A stretch of DNA of 63,730 nt. Origin: CAYXSX01 sp964467925 (GTDB lineage: Bacteria; Pseudomonadota; Alphaproteobacteria; Micavibrionales; Micavibrionaceae). Below the pieces are notes generated by a model. It made no database searches. It was not told the DNA's origin and was given only the letters and a program-made list of their open reading frames with translations. Where the stretch lies: assembly GCA_964467925.1 (NCBI GenBank), contig CAYXSX010000009.1, positions 1 to 63,730 of the forward strand, in the 5' to 3' direction. Position numbers and translations under genes: made by a program. This document shows positions 10,001 to 16,627 of this stretch, piece after piece. The first letter of the stretch is position 1; every line of letters starts with the position of its first letter.

Positions 10001-10465
10001 CTCAAGCGATACTGACTGGCTTAAACCCTCACCCTCCGGCTCCTGAGCTCCCGCCTGCCTGTTTTGCAACTGCGGCGTCATCCAGTTGGGCGCTCCGCCT
10101 TCGGCAAACGTCATATATATGTCCGGCTTGATCAATTCGACGGATTGTACGATCACGTGCTTTTTAAGAAGCGGCCAAAGCTCCACATGAATGTCGGCCC
10201 GCTCTAACGTTAGCAAAGTTTTCCCTCGCTCGCTTCCGGCAAAGGCGGGGTTGCGCAAGATCAGCTTCTCCGTCATCAGGCGCGGAGCGGGGATAAGGGC
10301 AATGTCTACATCCCCTTCTATATCCACCTCATAGCCCGTTGCTTTTTGAACGCCGCTTTCAATCTCCCCCTTAAGCACGTTCCAGTCCATAAAACCGGGC
10401 GCGACGACCACGACAGCCACCAGCAGGATAACAACCGCAAGAAAAATGGAAATAATGCGCACCAT
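6980..10465 (-). CDS. AsmA-family protein, 1161 aa
   Basis: Large envelope protein. An N-terminal uncleaved membrane anchor (residues ~4-24, RIISIFLAVVILLVAVVVV) is followed by the AsmA start pattern with GYEVDIEGDVDIALIPAPRL. A long stretch of repeating amphipathic beta-strands follows, typical of the AsmA/TamB/YhdP group of bridge-like proteins proposed to move or organise phospholipids between inner and outer membranes. The C-terminal AsmA_2-like part (GTMTLNGNV, LTARGKGAFDVEI, GSVNLPPWNL) is followed by a Pro/Ala/Glu-rich tail of about 60 residues. It lies downstream of phaB on the same strand. The family call is firm; the exact paralogue is not. Confidence 0.9.
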   Translation of the reverse strand: MVRIISIFLAVVILLVAVVVVAPGFMDWNVLKGEIESGVQKATGYEVDIEGDVDIALIPAPRLMTEKLILRNPAFAGSERGKTLLTLERADIHVELWPLLKKHVIVQSVELIKPDIYMTFAEGGAPNWMTPQLQNRQAGAQEPEGEGLSQSVSLEQVTITQGVLTFLPQGAEEPISIQNVNMEVAADTLKGPFKLKGNLEGFGQEIALNITTGRLTDDAGSLPVNAEITALKAQANLSYAGVVGLQAPFELQGETALVMADATRFIAAGAQNTARLPVSIKGLLTYARERAQIKNMTIDVAGQPLSGGFLYDTKEKTAETSLRSADMFNLDTVLSRLPPPAAKNEEGGFIPDSVVMPADVNATLAMELPAVVYRGEMYKAASISAEKAGPKISFKAGAEEIPGGGTLNLSGKLEFMDVSNSQKGGVVYSEPVLGVRAQGEAKNLPFTLQVFGFENEALAGLWSKGSADLNAEIKPALATLKSANVKLDDMTVSLTGSFREETSAGPALLQAALNIDKLNYDAVQKALAPKAPQNTAEGTKKPFALPEINLPYDIDLDVNIGNLRAMSHDIRGARARAVMSGDALSTMQVMVEDLGGAQGTLNLSVKSLKQLTGIDASLSADTKDANAFAKEMKIDLPEFSKSEKEAQVRASLNGDAQKAALKANVKALGGDLIAQGSLSNLTGDMAFNDMTLQVKHPNLSQFIQLLNPEAQRVKILSKPLDAYAKVQKEAALYKITDLKADIAGIAMEGALDVNTAQSVPALTGTLRFGDVVLSDNAEAAQTQRIRSSTGNTGREEGAVRWSREALDWGWMQSANLDLQVAANSFKHDRIILTKPQAAISLQSGALSVKDMSAGLFGGTMTLNGNVKADKNPRLPVQIDGQAQLRDIDLAQLSTLTKATGLLTARGKGAFDVEIKTFGVSQAALIYDLSGKGALSGANIILEGFDLAKFAQALSISSKPGDTLAGIWDSTASGGSTQFDAMDGEFAISEGVINISKLDMTGPQAHMATTGSVNLPPWNLKTKHDVTLKQQPEGEYIPPFTFKFEGPLDDPARTFGQGPLQDYLSQKLSRKLEKVINDKLGDKLGGPLGGVIGGALGVPPPAQTPQAPVVTPEPANDNVAPAAGSESEPPAAETSADPPAQPAQQAPKPEDALKDVLKGILQ

Positions 10466-10550
10466 GGGAAAAAGCCTTTTTGAAAAATCCTTGGTTATGG
10501 TCCTTTGTTATATCAAAGATTCAAACCAAAGCTAAGGGCTATTGTAAAGG

Positions 10551-11285
10551 CTATGACGCCATATACTGCCCGCCATTGGCCGTCATGGTCGCGCCCGTGA
10601 TAAACGCGCCGTGTTCGGAGGCCAGAAATGCGACCAAAGCCGCGATTTCCTGCGGCTTACCCATACGCCCGACGGGAATTTGCTTTATGATGCTGTCCAG
10701 AACCTCGGGGCGGATAGCCGCCGTCATGTCGGTTTCGATATAACCCGGGCATATCGCGTTGACCGTAATGCCCTTGGCGGCGGACTCGGCAGCCAGCGCC
10801 TTGGTGAACCCCAGAATGCCCGCCTTGGCCGCGGAATAATTGGTCTGGCCGAACTGGCCCTTTTGTCCGTTGATGGAGCTGATATTGATGATACGACCGA
10901 AATTGCGCTCGCGCATGCCGGTAATCACCGCCCGGCACATATTGAAACACGAGCTTAAATTCGTCTCGATCACTTCGTGCCAGCTTTTGGGATCCATTTT
11001 GTGCAACATGCCGTCGCGTGTAATGCCCGCGTTATTCACCAACACGGCGATGGGGCCGATCTGTTTTTCAATTTCGGCCTCCGCCTGCGCGCAGGCTTCA
11101 TAATCCGCCACATCGAATTTCACCGCGATGCCGTTTTCACCGGCCTCGTCGCGAAACGCCTGCGCCGCTTCCTCGTTACCGTGATAAACGGCGGCAACCT
11201 TGTACCCGTCCGCGATCAGGGCGCGGGAAATTTCCAGCCCGATCCCCCGCGTCCCGCCCGTAACGATTGCCGCTTTTTTGGTCAT
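10551..11285 (-). CDS. phaB: Acetoacetyl-CoA reductase
   Basis: Short-chain dehydrogenase (244 aa) reducing acetoacetyl-CoA to (R)-3-hydroxybutyryl-CoA for polyhydroxybutyrate synthesis. The cofactor motif TGGTRGIG is at residues 9-16, NNAG at 84-87, and the catalytic Ser137, Tyr150 and Lys154. The segment QKGQFGQTNYSAAKAG is close to characterised PhaB enzymes and distinguishes it from FabG. Its ATG overlaps the stop of the 105-aa gene upstream (ATGA), indicating translational coupling in a phaA-orf105-phaB operon. Confidence 0.95.
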   Translation of the reverse strand: MTKKAAIVTGGTRGIGLEISRALIADGYKVAAVYHGNEEAAQAFRDEAGENGIAVKFDVADYEACAQAEAEIEKQIGPIAVLVNNAGITRDGMLHKMDPKSWHEVIETNLSSCFNMCRAVITGMRERNFGRIINISSINGQKGQFGQTNYSAAKAGILGFTKALAAESAAKGITVNAICPGYIETDMTAAIRPEVLDSIIKQIPVGRMGKPQEIAALVAFLASEHGAFITGATMTANGGQYMAS

Positions 11286-11599
11286 GCCGCATGTCTTTCC
11301 AGTAACTCAGCCAGACGGGGGCTTATTTCTGGTGTCATTCGACGAACAATTTCCCTTTGGGTGGCTTCGAGCACGCTTTCAAACTGCGTTGCATCCTTAA
11401 CTTCACCTCTCACAAGAAGCCCTAATAAATAATCCTGAAAACGTCTAAGTTGCGTTTCCCGCAATTCTTTCGGGCGTGTTTCCAGACTAAAATCATCAGG
11501 CCCAATAGAGGCGCAAGCCTTATCGAATGCCTCTTTTGAAGCAACACAGCTCTGACCGAACCGCACACCGTCTACTGACATAACTACTCTTTCTCTCAT
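11282..11599 (-). CDS. Hypothetical 105-aa protein between phaA and phaB
   Basis: Not recognised. A strong AAAGGAGAG ribosome binding site lies just before the ATG, 15 bases after the phaA stop, and the stop overlaps the phaB start by four bases, so it is almost certainly expressed. The protein is soluble, charged and mostly helical (ETRPKELRETQLRRFQDYLL, then FESVLEATQREIVRRM). It has two cysteines, at about residues 18 and 30. Position inside a PHA operon suggests a role in PHA granules or enzyme regulation, but no phasin motif is evident. Confidence 0.85.
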   Translation of the reverse strand: MRERVVMSVDGVRFGQSCVASKEAFDKACASIGPDDFSLETRPKELRETQLRRFQDYLLGLLVRGEVKDATQFESVLEATQREIVRRMTPEISPRLAELLERHAA

Positions 11600-11614
11600 T
11601 TTTACTCTCCTTTG

Positions 11615-12826
11615 TTACGCAACTTTTTTCCATGTGGCCGTATCATCACGCTCCACACACATGGCAATGCCCATACCGCCGCCGATACAAAGCGTTGCCA
11701 ATCCCTTTTGCACATCGCGGCGCGCCATTTCGTGCAGCAATGTCGTCATCACCCGCGTGCCCGAAGCGCCGATAGGGTGACCGAGCGCAATCGCGCCGCC
11801 ATTAACATTCGTAATTTCCGGATCAAAGCCGGTTTCCTTGAGCACGCACAGCGCCTGCGCCGCGAAGGCTTCGTTCGCCTCCACCAGATGCAAATCCTTG
11901 ACGCCCCAGCCTGCCTTCTCAAGCGCCTTGGCGCTTGCCGGAATGGGGCCAGTTCCCATGACGGAAGGATCAACACCCGCCGTAGCCCATGAGGTAATTT
12001 TCGCCAGCGGCGCTATGCCGCGCTTTTCCGCTTCGCTGGCGCGCATTAAAATGGTTACTGCCGCGCCATCATTGATACCTGAGGCGTTAGCGGCTGTTAC
12101 ACTACCATCCTTTTTGAAGGCCGGACGCAAACCGCCGAGACCTTCCGCCGTTACACCCGCGCGCGGGAATTCATCCTTATCCACCACCGTATCGCCCTTG
12201 CGGCCCTTGACCGTGAAGGGAATAATCTCCGCCCCGAAACGGCCCGCGACAATCGCGGCCTCGGCTTTATTCTGTGACTGCGCAGCAAACTCGTCTTGTG
12301 CGGCGCGCGTAATCTGATATTTCTCGGCGATATTTTCTGCCGTAATGCCCATGTGGTAATCGTTGAAAATATCCCAAAGCCCGTCGGTGATCATGGTGTC
12401 GCCGAGCGTAGCATTACCGAATTTCACTCCTTCGCGCATATGCACGAAATGCGGCGCGCGGCTCATGGATTCCTGGCCGCCCGCGACAACGATATTCGCA
12501 TCACCATTCTGGATCGCCTGCATCCCCAGTGCGATCGTCCGCAGGCCGGAACCGCAAACCTGATTAACGGTCATCGCAGTTTTGCTTTCCGGTATACCCG
12601 CAGCAATCAGCGCCTGACGCGCCGGGTTCTGGCCTACGCCCGCCGTTAAAACCTGCCCCATAATTACGTCATCGACATCTTCCGCTTTTACGCCAGCATC
12701 TTCGAGCGCCGCCTTGATCGCCGCCGCACCCAGCTCATGCGCCGGTATGCTGCTCAAGCACCCGCCCAGATTTCCGATGGCGGTGCGCTTGGCGCTGACG
12801 ATTACGATGGGATCATGATTACTCAT
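11615..12826 (-). CDS. phaA: Acetyl-CoA acetyltransferase (beta-ketothiolase)
   Basis: Thiolase (403 aa) condensing two acetyl-CoA to acetoacetyl-CoA, the first step of PHB synthesis. Catalytic residues are visible: Cys91 in NQVCGSG, His350 in GHPIGASG and Cys380 in LCIGGGMG. The length is close to characterised PhaA enzymes (~393), with about ten extra residues at the C-terminus (DTATWKKVA). It is first gene of the phaA-orf105-phaB operon, with phaC upstream on the same strand. A degradative thiolase role is possible, but the neighbourhood favours synthesis. Confidence 0.95.
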   Translation of the reverse strand: MSNHDPIVIVSAKRTAIGNLGGCLSSIPAHELGAAAIKAALEDAGVKAEDVDDVIMGQVLTAGVGQNPARQALIAAGIPESKTAMTVNQVCGSGLRTIALGMQAIQNGDANIVVAGGQESMSRAPHFVHMREGVKFGNATLGDTMITDGLWDIFNDYHMGITAENIAEKYQITRAAQDEFAAQSQNKAEAAIVAGRFGAEIIPFTVKGRKGDTVVDKDEFPRAGVTAEGLGGLRPAFKKDGSVTAANASGINDGAAVTILMRASEAEKRGIAPLAKITSWATAGVDPSVMGTGPIPASAKALEKAGWGVKDLHLVEANEAFAAQALCVLKETGFDPEITNVNGGAIALGHPIGASGTRVMTTLLHEMARRDVQKGLATLCIGGGMGIAMCVERDDTATWKKVA

Positions 12827-12917
12827 AAGAATTCTCCTTGAACGGAATAAAACTTGGTCTTTGGGATGTAGCGTTTTTCAGAAGGAAAATCAACACGCCA
12901 TCGCAATAAATTGGCGA

Positions 12918-14018
12918 TTAATGCTGCGCCTTGATCCAGTTAGCAATCGGTTGCCAGACATTGGTAATGCTTTTGCTGCCCGCCATCATGCCAATATGCC
13001 CGCATTCCGGATCGTGGTGTAGCGCATGAGGAAGCGCATTATAGAGTGTATAAGCGGATTCAAACTCTACCAGCTTGTCCCGGCGCGATGAAACAACGAG
13101 CGAGGGAATATCAATATTTTTCGGCGTAACGGGTTTCCCGTCCAGCATCCATTGCCCCGCCGCAGGCTTATTAGCAAGTGCCCAACCCGACATAAAACCC
13201 TCCGCTACGCCCTCGGGCAGGTCGAGCCCGTCATTCAGCCAGTCTTCTGTCGCGACAAACAGCGCCTCCTTGTGCGCATCATCCAGAGTGGCAAAGCGTG
13301 CGAATTTATGAACCATCAGCGCAGGGTCCAGCCCCGCAAAGAGCGCCTGAATATGCGCGGCGGGTAATACATGCTTACGCGCCATCATGGAAAATGCTGC
13401 GCCCGCCCCAGCCGCGATATGCGCGCGAAGCCTGCCCTGCCCCGCCTGAAAATCCCACGGCGTGGCAAGGGCGATAAAACCTTTTACGCCATCCTGCCGT
13501 TGCGAAAGTGCACCGGCCAGCAATGTGCCGCCCATACAATACCCCAGAGCGCTGATCTTCTGTTCCTCACGCTCCGCAATACCGTGAAGAGCGGGAAGTA
13601 ATGCGTTCATAATCACGCTTTCAATGGAGGAAAGGGCATCTTGTTCAGCCACATTTCCCCAGTCCAGAAGATAAGCGTTGATCCCCTGCCCCGCCAGCCA
13701 GCGCACGAAGGAGCGCTCGCGCGTCAGATCCATGATTTTCGATTTATTTACCAGCGAGGGAACGAGCAAAACCGCAGGCGCATGTTTGGCATTTTGCTTC
13801 GTTTTTACATAACGTACAGCAACGCCGCATTTCTCCCACACAACGGGTAAAGGCTCCAGATCACATACATAAGAATGGTTTTGATATTTCCTCAAGCCTG
13901 CGAACATATCCTCCAGTTCGGCCCGGTAGCTTTGTGCGCTTTTATACGGGCGGAAATCCAGCCACGGCATCGCGGCAAGGCCAAGCTGATATGGTAATGG
14001 TTGAGGCAGGCAGCGCAT
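12918..14018 (-). CDS. phaC: PHA synthase-like alpha/beta hydrolase (short PhaC), 366 aa
   Basis: Polymerises (R)-3-hydroxyacyl-CoA at the PHA granule surface. The lipase-like box GYCMGG gives nucleophile Cys161, with Asp314 (RRDKLVEF) and His341 (CGHIGMM) completing the triad; YLLDWG at ~116-121 is also typical of the family. The length is that of class III subunits (~355 aa), far below class I (~590 aa), yet no phaE is visible here. AAAGGA lies about ten bases before the ATG. It is divergent from phaR across a 131-base region with TGC/GCA palindromes. A PHA-synthase-like enzyme with another role cannot be excluded. Confidence 0.87.
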   Translation of the reverse strand: MRCLPQPLPYQLGLAAMPWLDFRPYKSAQSYRAELEDMFAGLRKYQNHSYVCDLEPLPVVWEKCGVAVRYVKTKQNAKHAPAVLLVPSLVNKSKIMDLTRERSFVRWLAGQGINAYLLDWGNVAEQDALSSIESVIMNALLPALHGIAEREEQKISALGYCMGGTLLAGALSQRQDGVKGFIALATPWDFQAGQGRLRAHIAAGAGAAFSMMARKHVLPAAHIQALFAGLDPALMVHKFARFATLDDAHKEALFVATEDWLNDGLDLPEGVAEGFMSGWALANKPAAGQWMLDGKPVTPKNIDIPSLVVSSRRDKLVEFESAYTLYNALPHALHHDPECGHIGMMAGSKSITNVWQPIANWIKAQH

Positions 14019-14056
14019 AAGACTCGTCCTTTAAAAACACGAAGAAGAGTAAAGCA

Positions 14057-14109
14057 TTTGCTGCAAAAAATCCACGAAAATACTTTTCGCGCTTGCAACA
14101 TGTATGCAA
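14057..14109. promoter_or_regulatory. Candidate PhaR operator region between phaC and phaR
   Basis: Two palindromes lie in the divergent phaC/phaR intergenic region: TTTGCTGCAAA (14057-14067), a perfect palindrome around one central base, and TTGCAACATGTATGCAA (14093-14109), with perfect five-base arms. PhaR proteins are known to bind TGC/GCA-rich sites in front of phasin genes and their own gene. Assignment to PhaR is inference from sequence style and position. Confidence 0.45.
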
Positions 14110-14149
14110 TAATAGTATGAACCCTATGCAGCATAAAAAAGAAAGGATC

Positions 14150-14713
14150 ATGAAAATGACCAAAGCGAGACAAGGGCAAAACGCGCCTACTGTAATCAAA
14201 AAATATGCGAACCGGCGTCTATATGATACGGGACGCTCCAGCTATGTCACGCTGGATGATCTGTGTGAAATGGTCAAGGAAGGCCATGACTTTGTTGTGT
14301 ACGATGCAAAAAGCGGCGCGGACATTACCCGCTCCGTCCTGACCCAGATAATTGTCGAACAGGAAGCAAAGGGAGGCCAAAACCTTCTTCCCACCAGTTT
14401 CCTTCGCAACCTGATCAGTTTTTATGGCGAAGCACTCCAGCCTCTCGTTCCCGGTTATCTGGAACAGAGCATGGATTTCTTCATCAAGAACCAGGAACAA
14501 ATGAGCGAGCACATCAATAAATCGCTCGAGGGCATGCGCGGCGTCGAAAAGATTTTTGCAGTCCCCGGTGCCAGCCAGAGCATTCCCGGCAACCTGGAAG
14601 AGCTGAGCCGCCAAAACATGGAAATGTTTGAACGCACCATGAAGATGTTCAACCCCTTTGGCGGGATGAACCCTTATGCCTCAAGCGAAGAAAAAAAATC
14701 CGGAGAGAAATAA
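14150..14713 (+). CDS. phaR: PHA accumulation regulator
   Basis: Transcriptional repressor (187 aa) of the PhaR family that also binds PHA granules. The N-terminal PHB_acc_N DNA-binding domain is clear: IKKYANRRLYDTGRSSYVTL (starting near residue 17), then DLCEMVKEG and YDAKSGADITRSVLTQII. The following PHB_acc region has helices and Met/Gln-rich repeats. The ATG at 14150 follows GAAAGGA; a second ATG lies two codons in. A terminator follows the stop. It probably represses itself and the divergent phaC through the palindromes in the intergenic region. Confidence 0.95.
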   Translation: MKMTKARQGQNAPTVIKKYANRRLYDTGRSSYVTLDDLCEMVKEGHDFVVYDAKSGADITRSVLTQIIVEQEAKGGQNLLPTSFLRNLISFYGEALQPLVPGYLEQSMDFFIKNQEQMSEHINKSLEGMRGVEKIFAVPGASQSIPGNLEELSRQNMEMFERTMKMFNPFGGMNPYASSEEKKSGEK

Positions 14714-14739
14714 CCGCAAAATAGCAGTTGCAGTGGAAG

Positions 14740-14768
14740 ACGGGCCGTTACGACACGGCCCGTTTTTT
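14740..14768 (+). terminator. Intrinsic terminator after phaR
   Basis: Perfect 8-bp stem ACGGGCCG/CGGCCCGT with an 8-base loop, followed by TTTTTT (14763-14768). It lies 26 bases after the phaR stop and reaches the stop of the convergent GGDEF/EAL gene. Confidence 0.9.
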
Positions 14769-16482
14769 ATTGTGATCTGGCGGTATTTTTGAAAGCGTCC
14801 GGGGTCGCGGTCTGGGTCTTGAACACCGGGGTGCGGTGCACATGGTTCTCTGGCAACCACAAACGGTCCATACTAGGCATGCCATAGAAGTAGCCTTGAA
14901 TATGCTGAACCCCGTCATTGCTGAGCCATGCGGCCTCCTCTGCCGTTTCTGCGCCCTCGCCCACCGTCTCAACATCCACGCCATCGGCCAGCATCTGAAG
15001 CGCCTTGATAAATACCTGATTTTTGCCCTCGCTCATACCGCGCACGAAGGCCTTATCGATTTTGATAATATCTATATCCAGATCAAGGATCTGGTTAAAG
15101 CCAGTATAGCCCGTACCGAAATCGTCTAGCGCCACCCGGCAACCAAGGTCTTTGAGTGTTTTTACAAAAGTACTTGTTTGCTTCATATCCATCATCGCCA
15201 CGCTTTCGGTAATTTCCACCACCATGCGCTTTGCAGCATGTGGACGGTCGCGTAAGGCCAGAACCGCACTACGCAGCCAGTCCTTATCCAGCAAGGACCA
15301 TTTAGAAACATTGACCGAGAGTTTAGCATCAGGGAAGCGGGTCAGTTCATCCACGGCAAGACGAAGCGCGCATTGATCGAGAAGGCGCACCATACCCAAA
15401 GATTCCACGGCAGGAACAAAATGCGCCGCATTAACCATGGACCCGTCACGGGCAATCATCCGAATCAGGCATTCATGAAAAGACGCCTTTTGTGATTTGG
15501 AATTCATGATCGGCTGATAAGCCAATTGAATGCGGTTTTCATTCAAGGCCTGCAAAAATTCTTCGCCCGAGTGCAGCAATTTTTGTGCGTCATTGCCATA
15601 GCCATGCTTATCGTCATAGGCTACAAAACAGCCACGACCGCGCTCCTTCGCATGACGCAGCGCAAATTCCGCACGTGCAATAACATCGGAAATGTCAACC
15701 AGAGAACCTTCAACACACGCTCCGCCGACCGACAACCCTGCACGCACAGGACCAGCTTTCGTAATAAGAGGCATGCTGCGGAATGCTGCAATAATTTGCC
15801 CTGCTACAACGGACATATCATGGCGAGCACCCTGCTCCATAAACAATCCGAAAACGTCGCCGTTAATGCGGGCCACACGGGCGCGGCCTGCGAACATATC
15901 TTGAAGCCGTGCACAAATTTCTTCTAAAACTTCGTCGGTTCCGCTCATGCCAAACGCATCATTAAACAAGGAAACGTGATCTACCCCAATGGCCAAAAAA
16001 TAGCCACCACCGTATATTTTCCCCTCATTACGTTGCTGAATATATTGCAGGTAATGCACCATGTCTTGGCGGCTGTAAGGCGCAGCATTTTTTGAAAATT
16101 CTTGAATTTCTAGGTTTGTAGCCATCTCAACATTGCATGTGATGTCTTGCGGCGCATCAAAACTTAAAACGCCCTTCCAAGCACCCCCTTTCTTGGCTTT
16201 GCTGCACTCGAGGACCTCTTTCACCTCCACGTGATGGCCGCTTCCAAGGCGTAATCGATAGGAAAGTTCCACGCGCCCATTTTCTTGCGTGTAAGTATGC
16301 AGTGCCCGCAAATAAGCCGGCAGGTCTTGCGGGTTAATTAACTTGCTTAAATCTTTGCGGGATTTGGGCAAACGGCTTAACGGCAATTCGAGCGCCTTTT
16401 CCGCCCCTTCTGTCCATTTCAATGCGTCGCTGTCTTTATCCCAGCTATATGAAACTCTATGATCTGTCACGTTGTTTGACAT
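14767..16482 (-). CDS. GGDEF/EAL domain protein, probable c-di-GMP phosphodiesterase, 571 aa
   Basis: Three parts are visible: an N-terminal PAS-like region (~1-110), a GGDEF domain (~150-300) and an EAL domain (~310-560). The GGDEF signature is replaced by NGDVF, so cyclase activity is not expected. The EAL domain keeps the residues needed for hydrolysis: Glu in FHECLIR, Asn in SVNVS, EITES, DDFGTGY, IKIDK, GEGAET and QGYFYG, so it is likely an active c-di-GMP phosphodiesterase. No membrane segment is seen. AAGGGGAG precedes the ATG by five bases. It lies 145 bases after two genes for secreted proteins on the same strand, which may link it to surface functions. Confidence 0.92.
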   Translation of the reverse strand: MSNNVTDHRVSYSWDKDSDALKWTEGAEKALELPLSRLPKSRKDLSKLINPQDLPAYLRALHTYTQENGRVELSYRLRLGSGHHVEVKEVLECSKAKKGGAWKGVLSFDAPQDITCNVEMATNLEIQEFSKNAAPYSRQDMVHYLQYIQQRNEGKIYGGGYFLAIGVDHVSLFNDAFGMSGTDEVLEEICARLQDMFAGRARVARINGDVFGLFMEQGARHDMSVVAGQIIAAFRSMPLITKAGPVRAGLSVGGACVEGSLVDISDVIARAEFALRHAKERGRGCFVAYDDKHGYGNDAQKLLHSGEEFLQALNENRIQLAYQPIMNSKSQKASFHECLIRMIARDGSMVNAAHFVPAVESLGMVRLLDQCALRLAVDELTRFPDAKLSVNVSKWSLLDKDWLRSAVLALRDRPHAAKRMVVEITESVAMMDMKQTSTFVKTLKDLGCRVALDDFGTGYTGFNQILDLDIDIIKIDKAFVRGMSEGKNQVFIKALQMLADGVDVETVGEGAETAEEAAWLSNDGVQHIQGYFYGMPSMDRLWLPENHVHRTPVFKTQTATPDAFKNTARSQ

Positions 16483-16627
16483 GGTACTCCCCTTTTTGAC
16501 GGGCTCTTTTCCTCTTGCGGCCCTGTGGTATCTCCAGAATACCCATCAAAAGGTTACCGAAACCTTTACAATTTGAATAAAATTCAAATTAATTTTTATC
16601 TATCTATAACCTATTGATTATAAAGAT

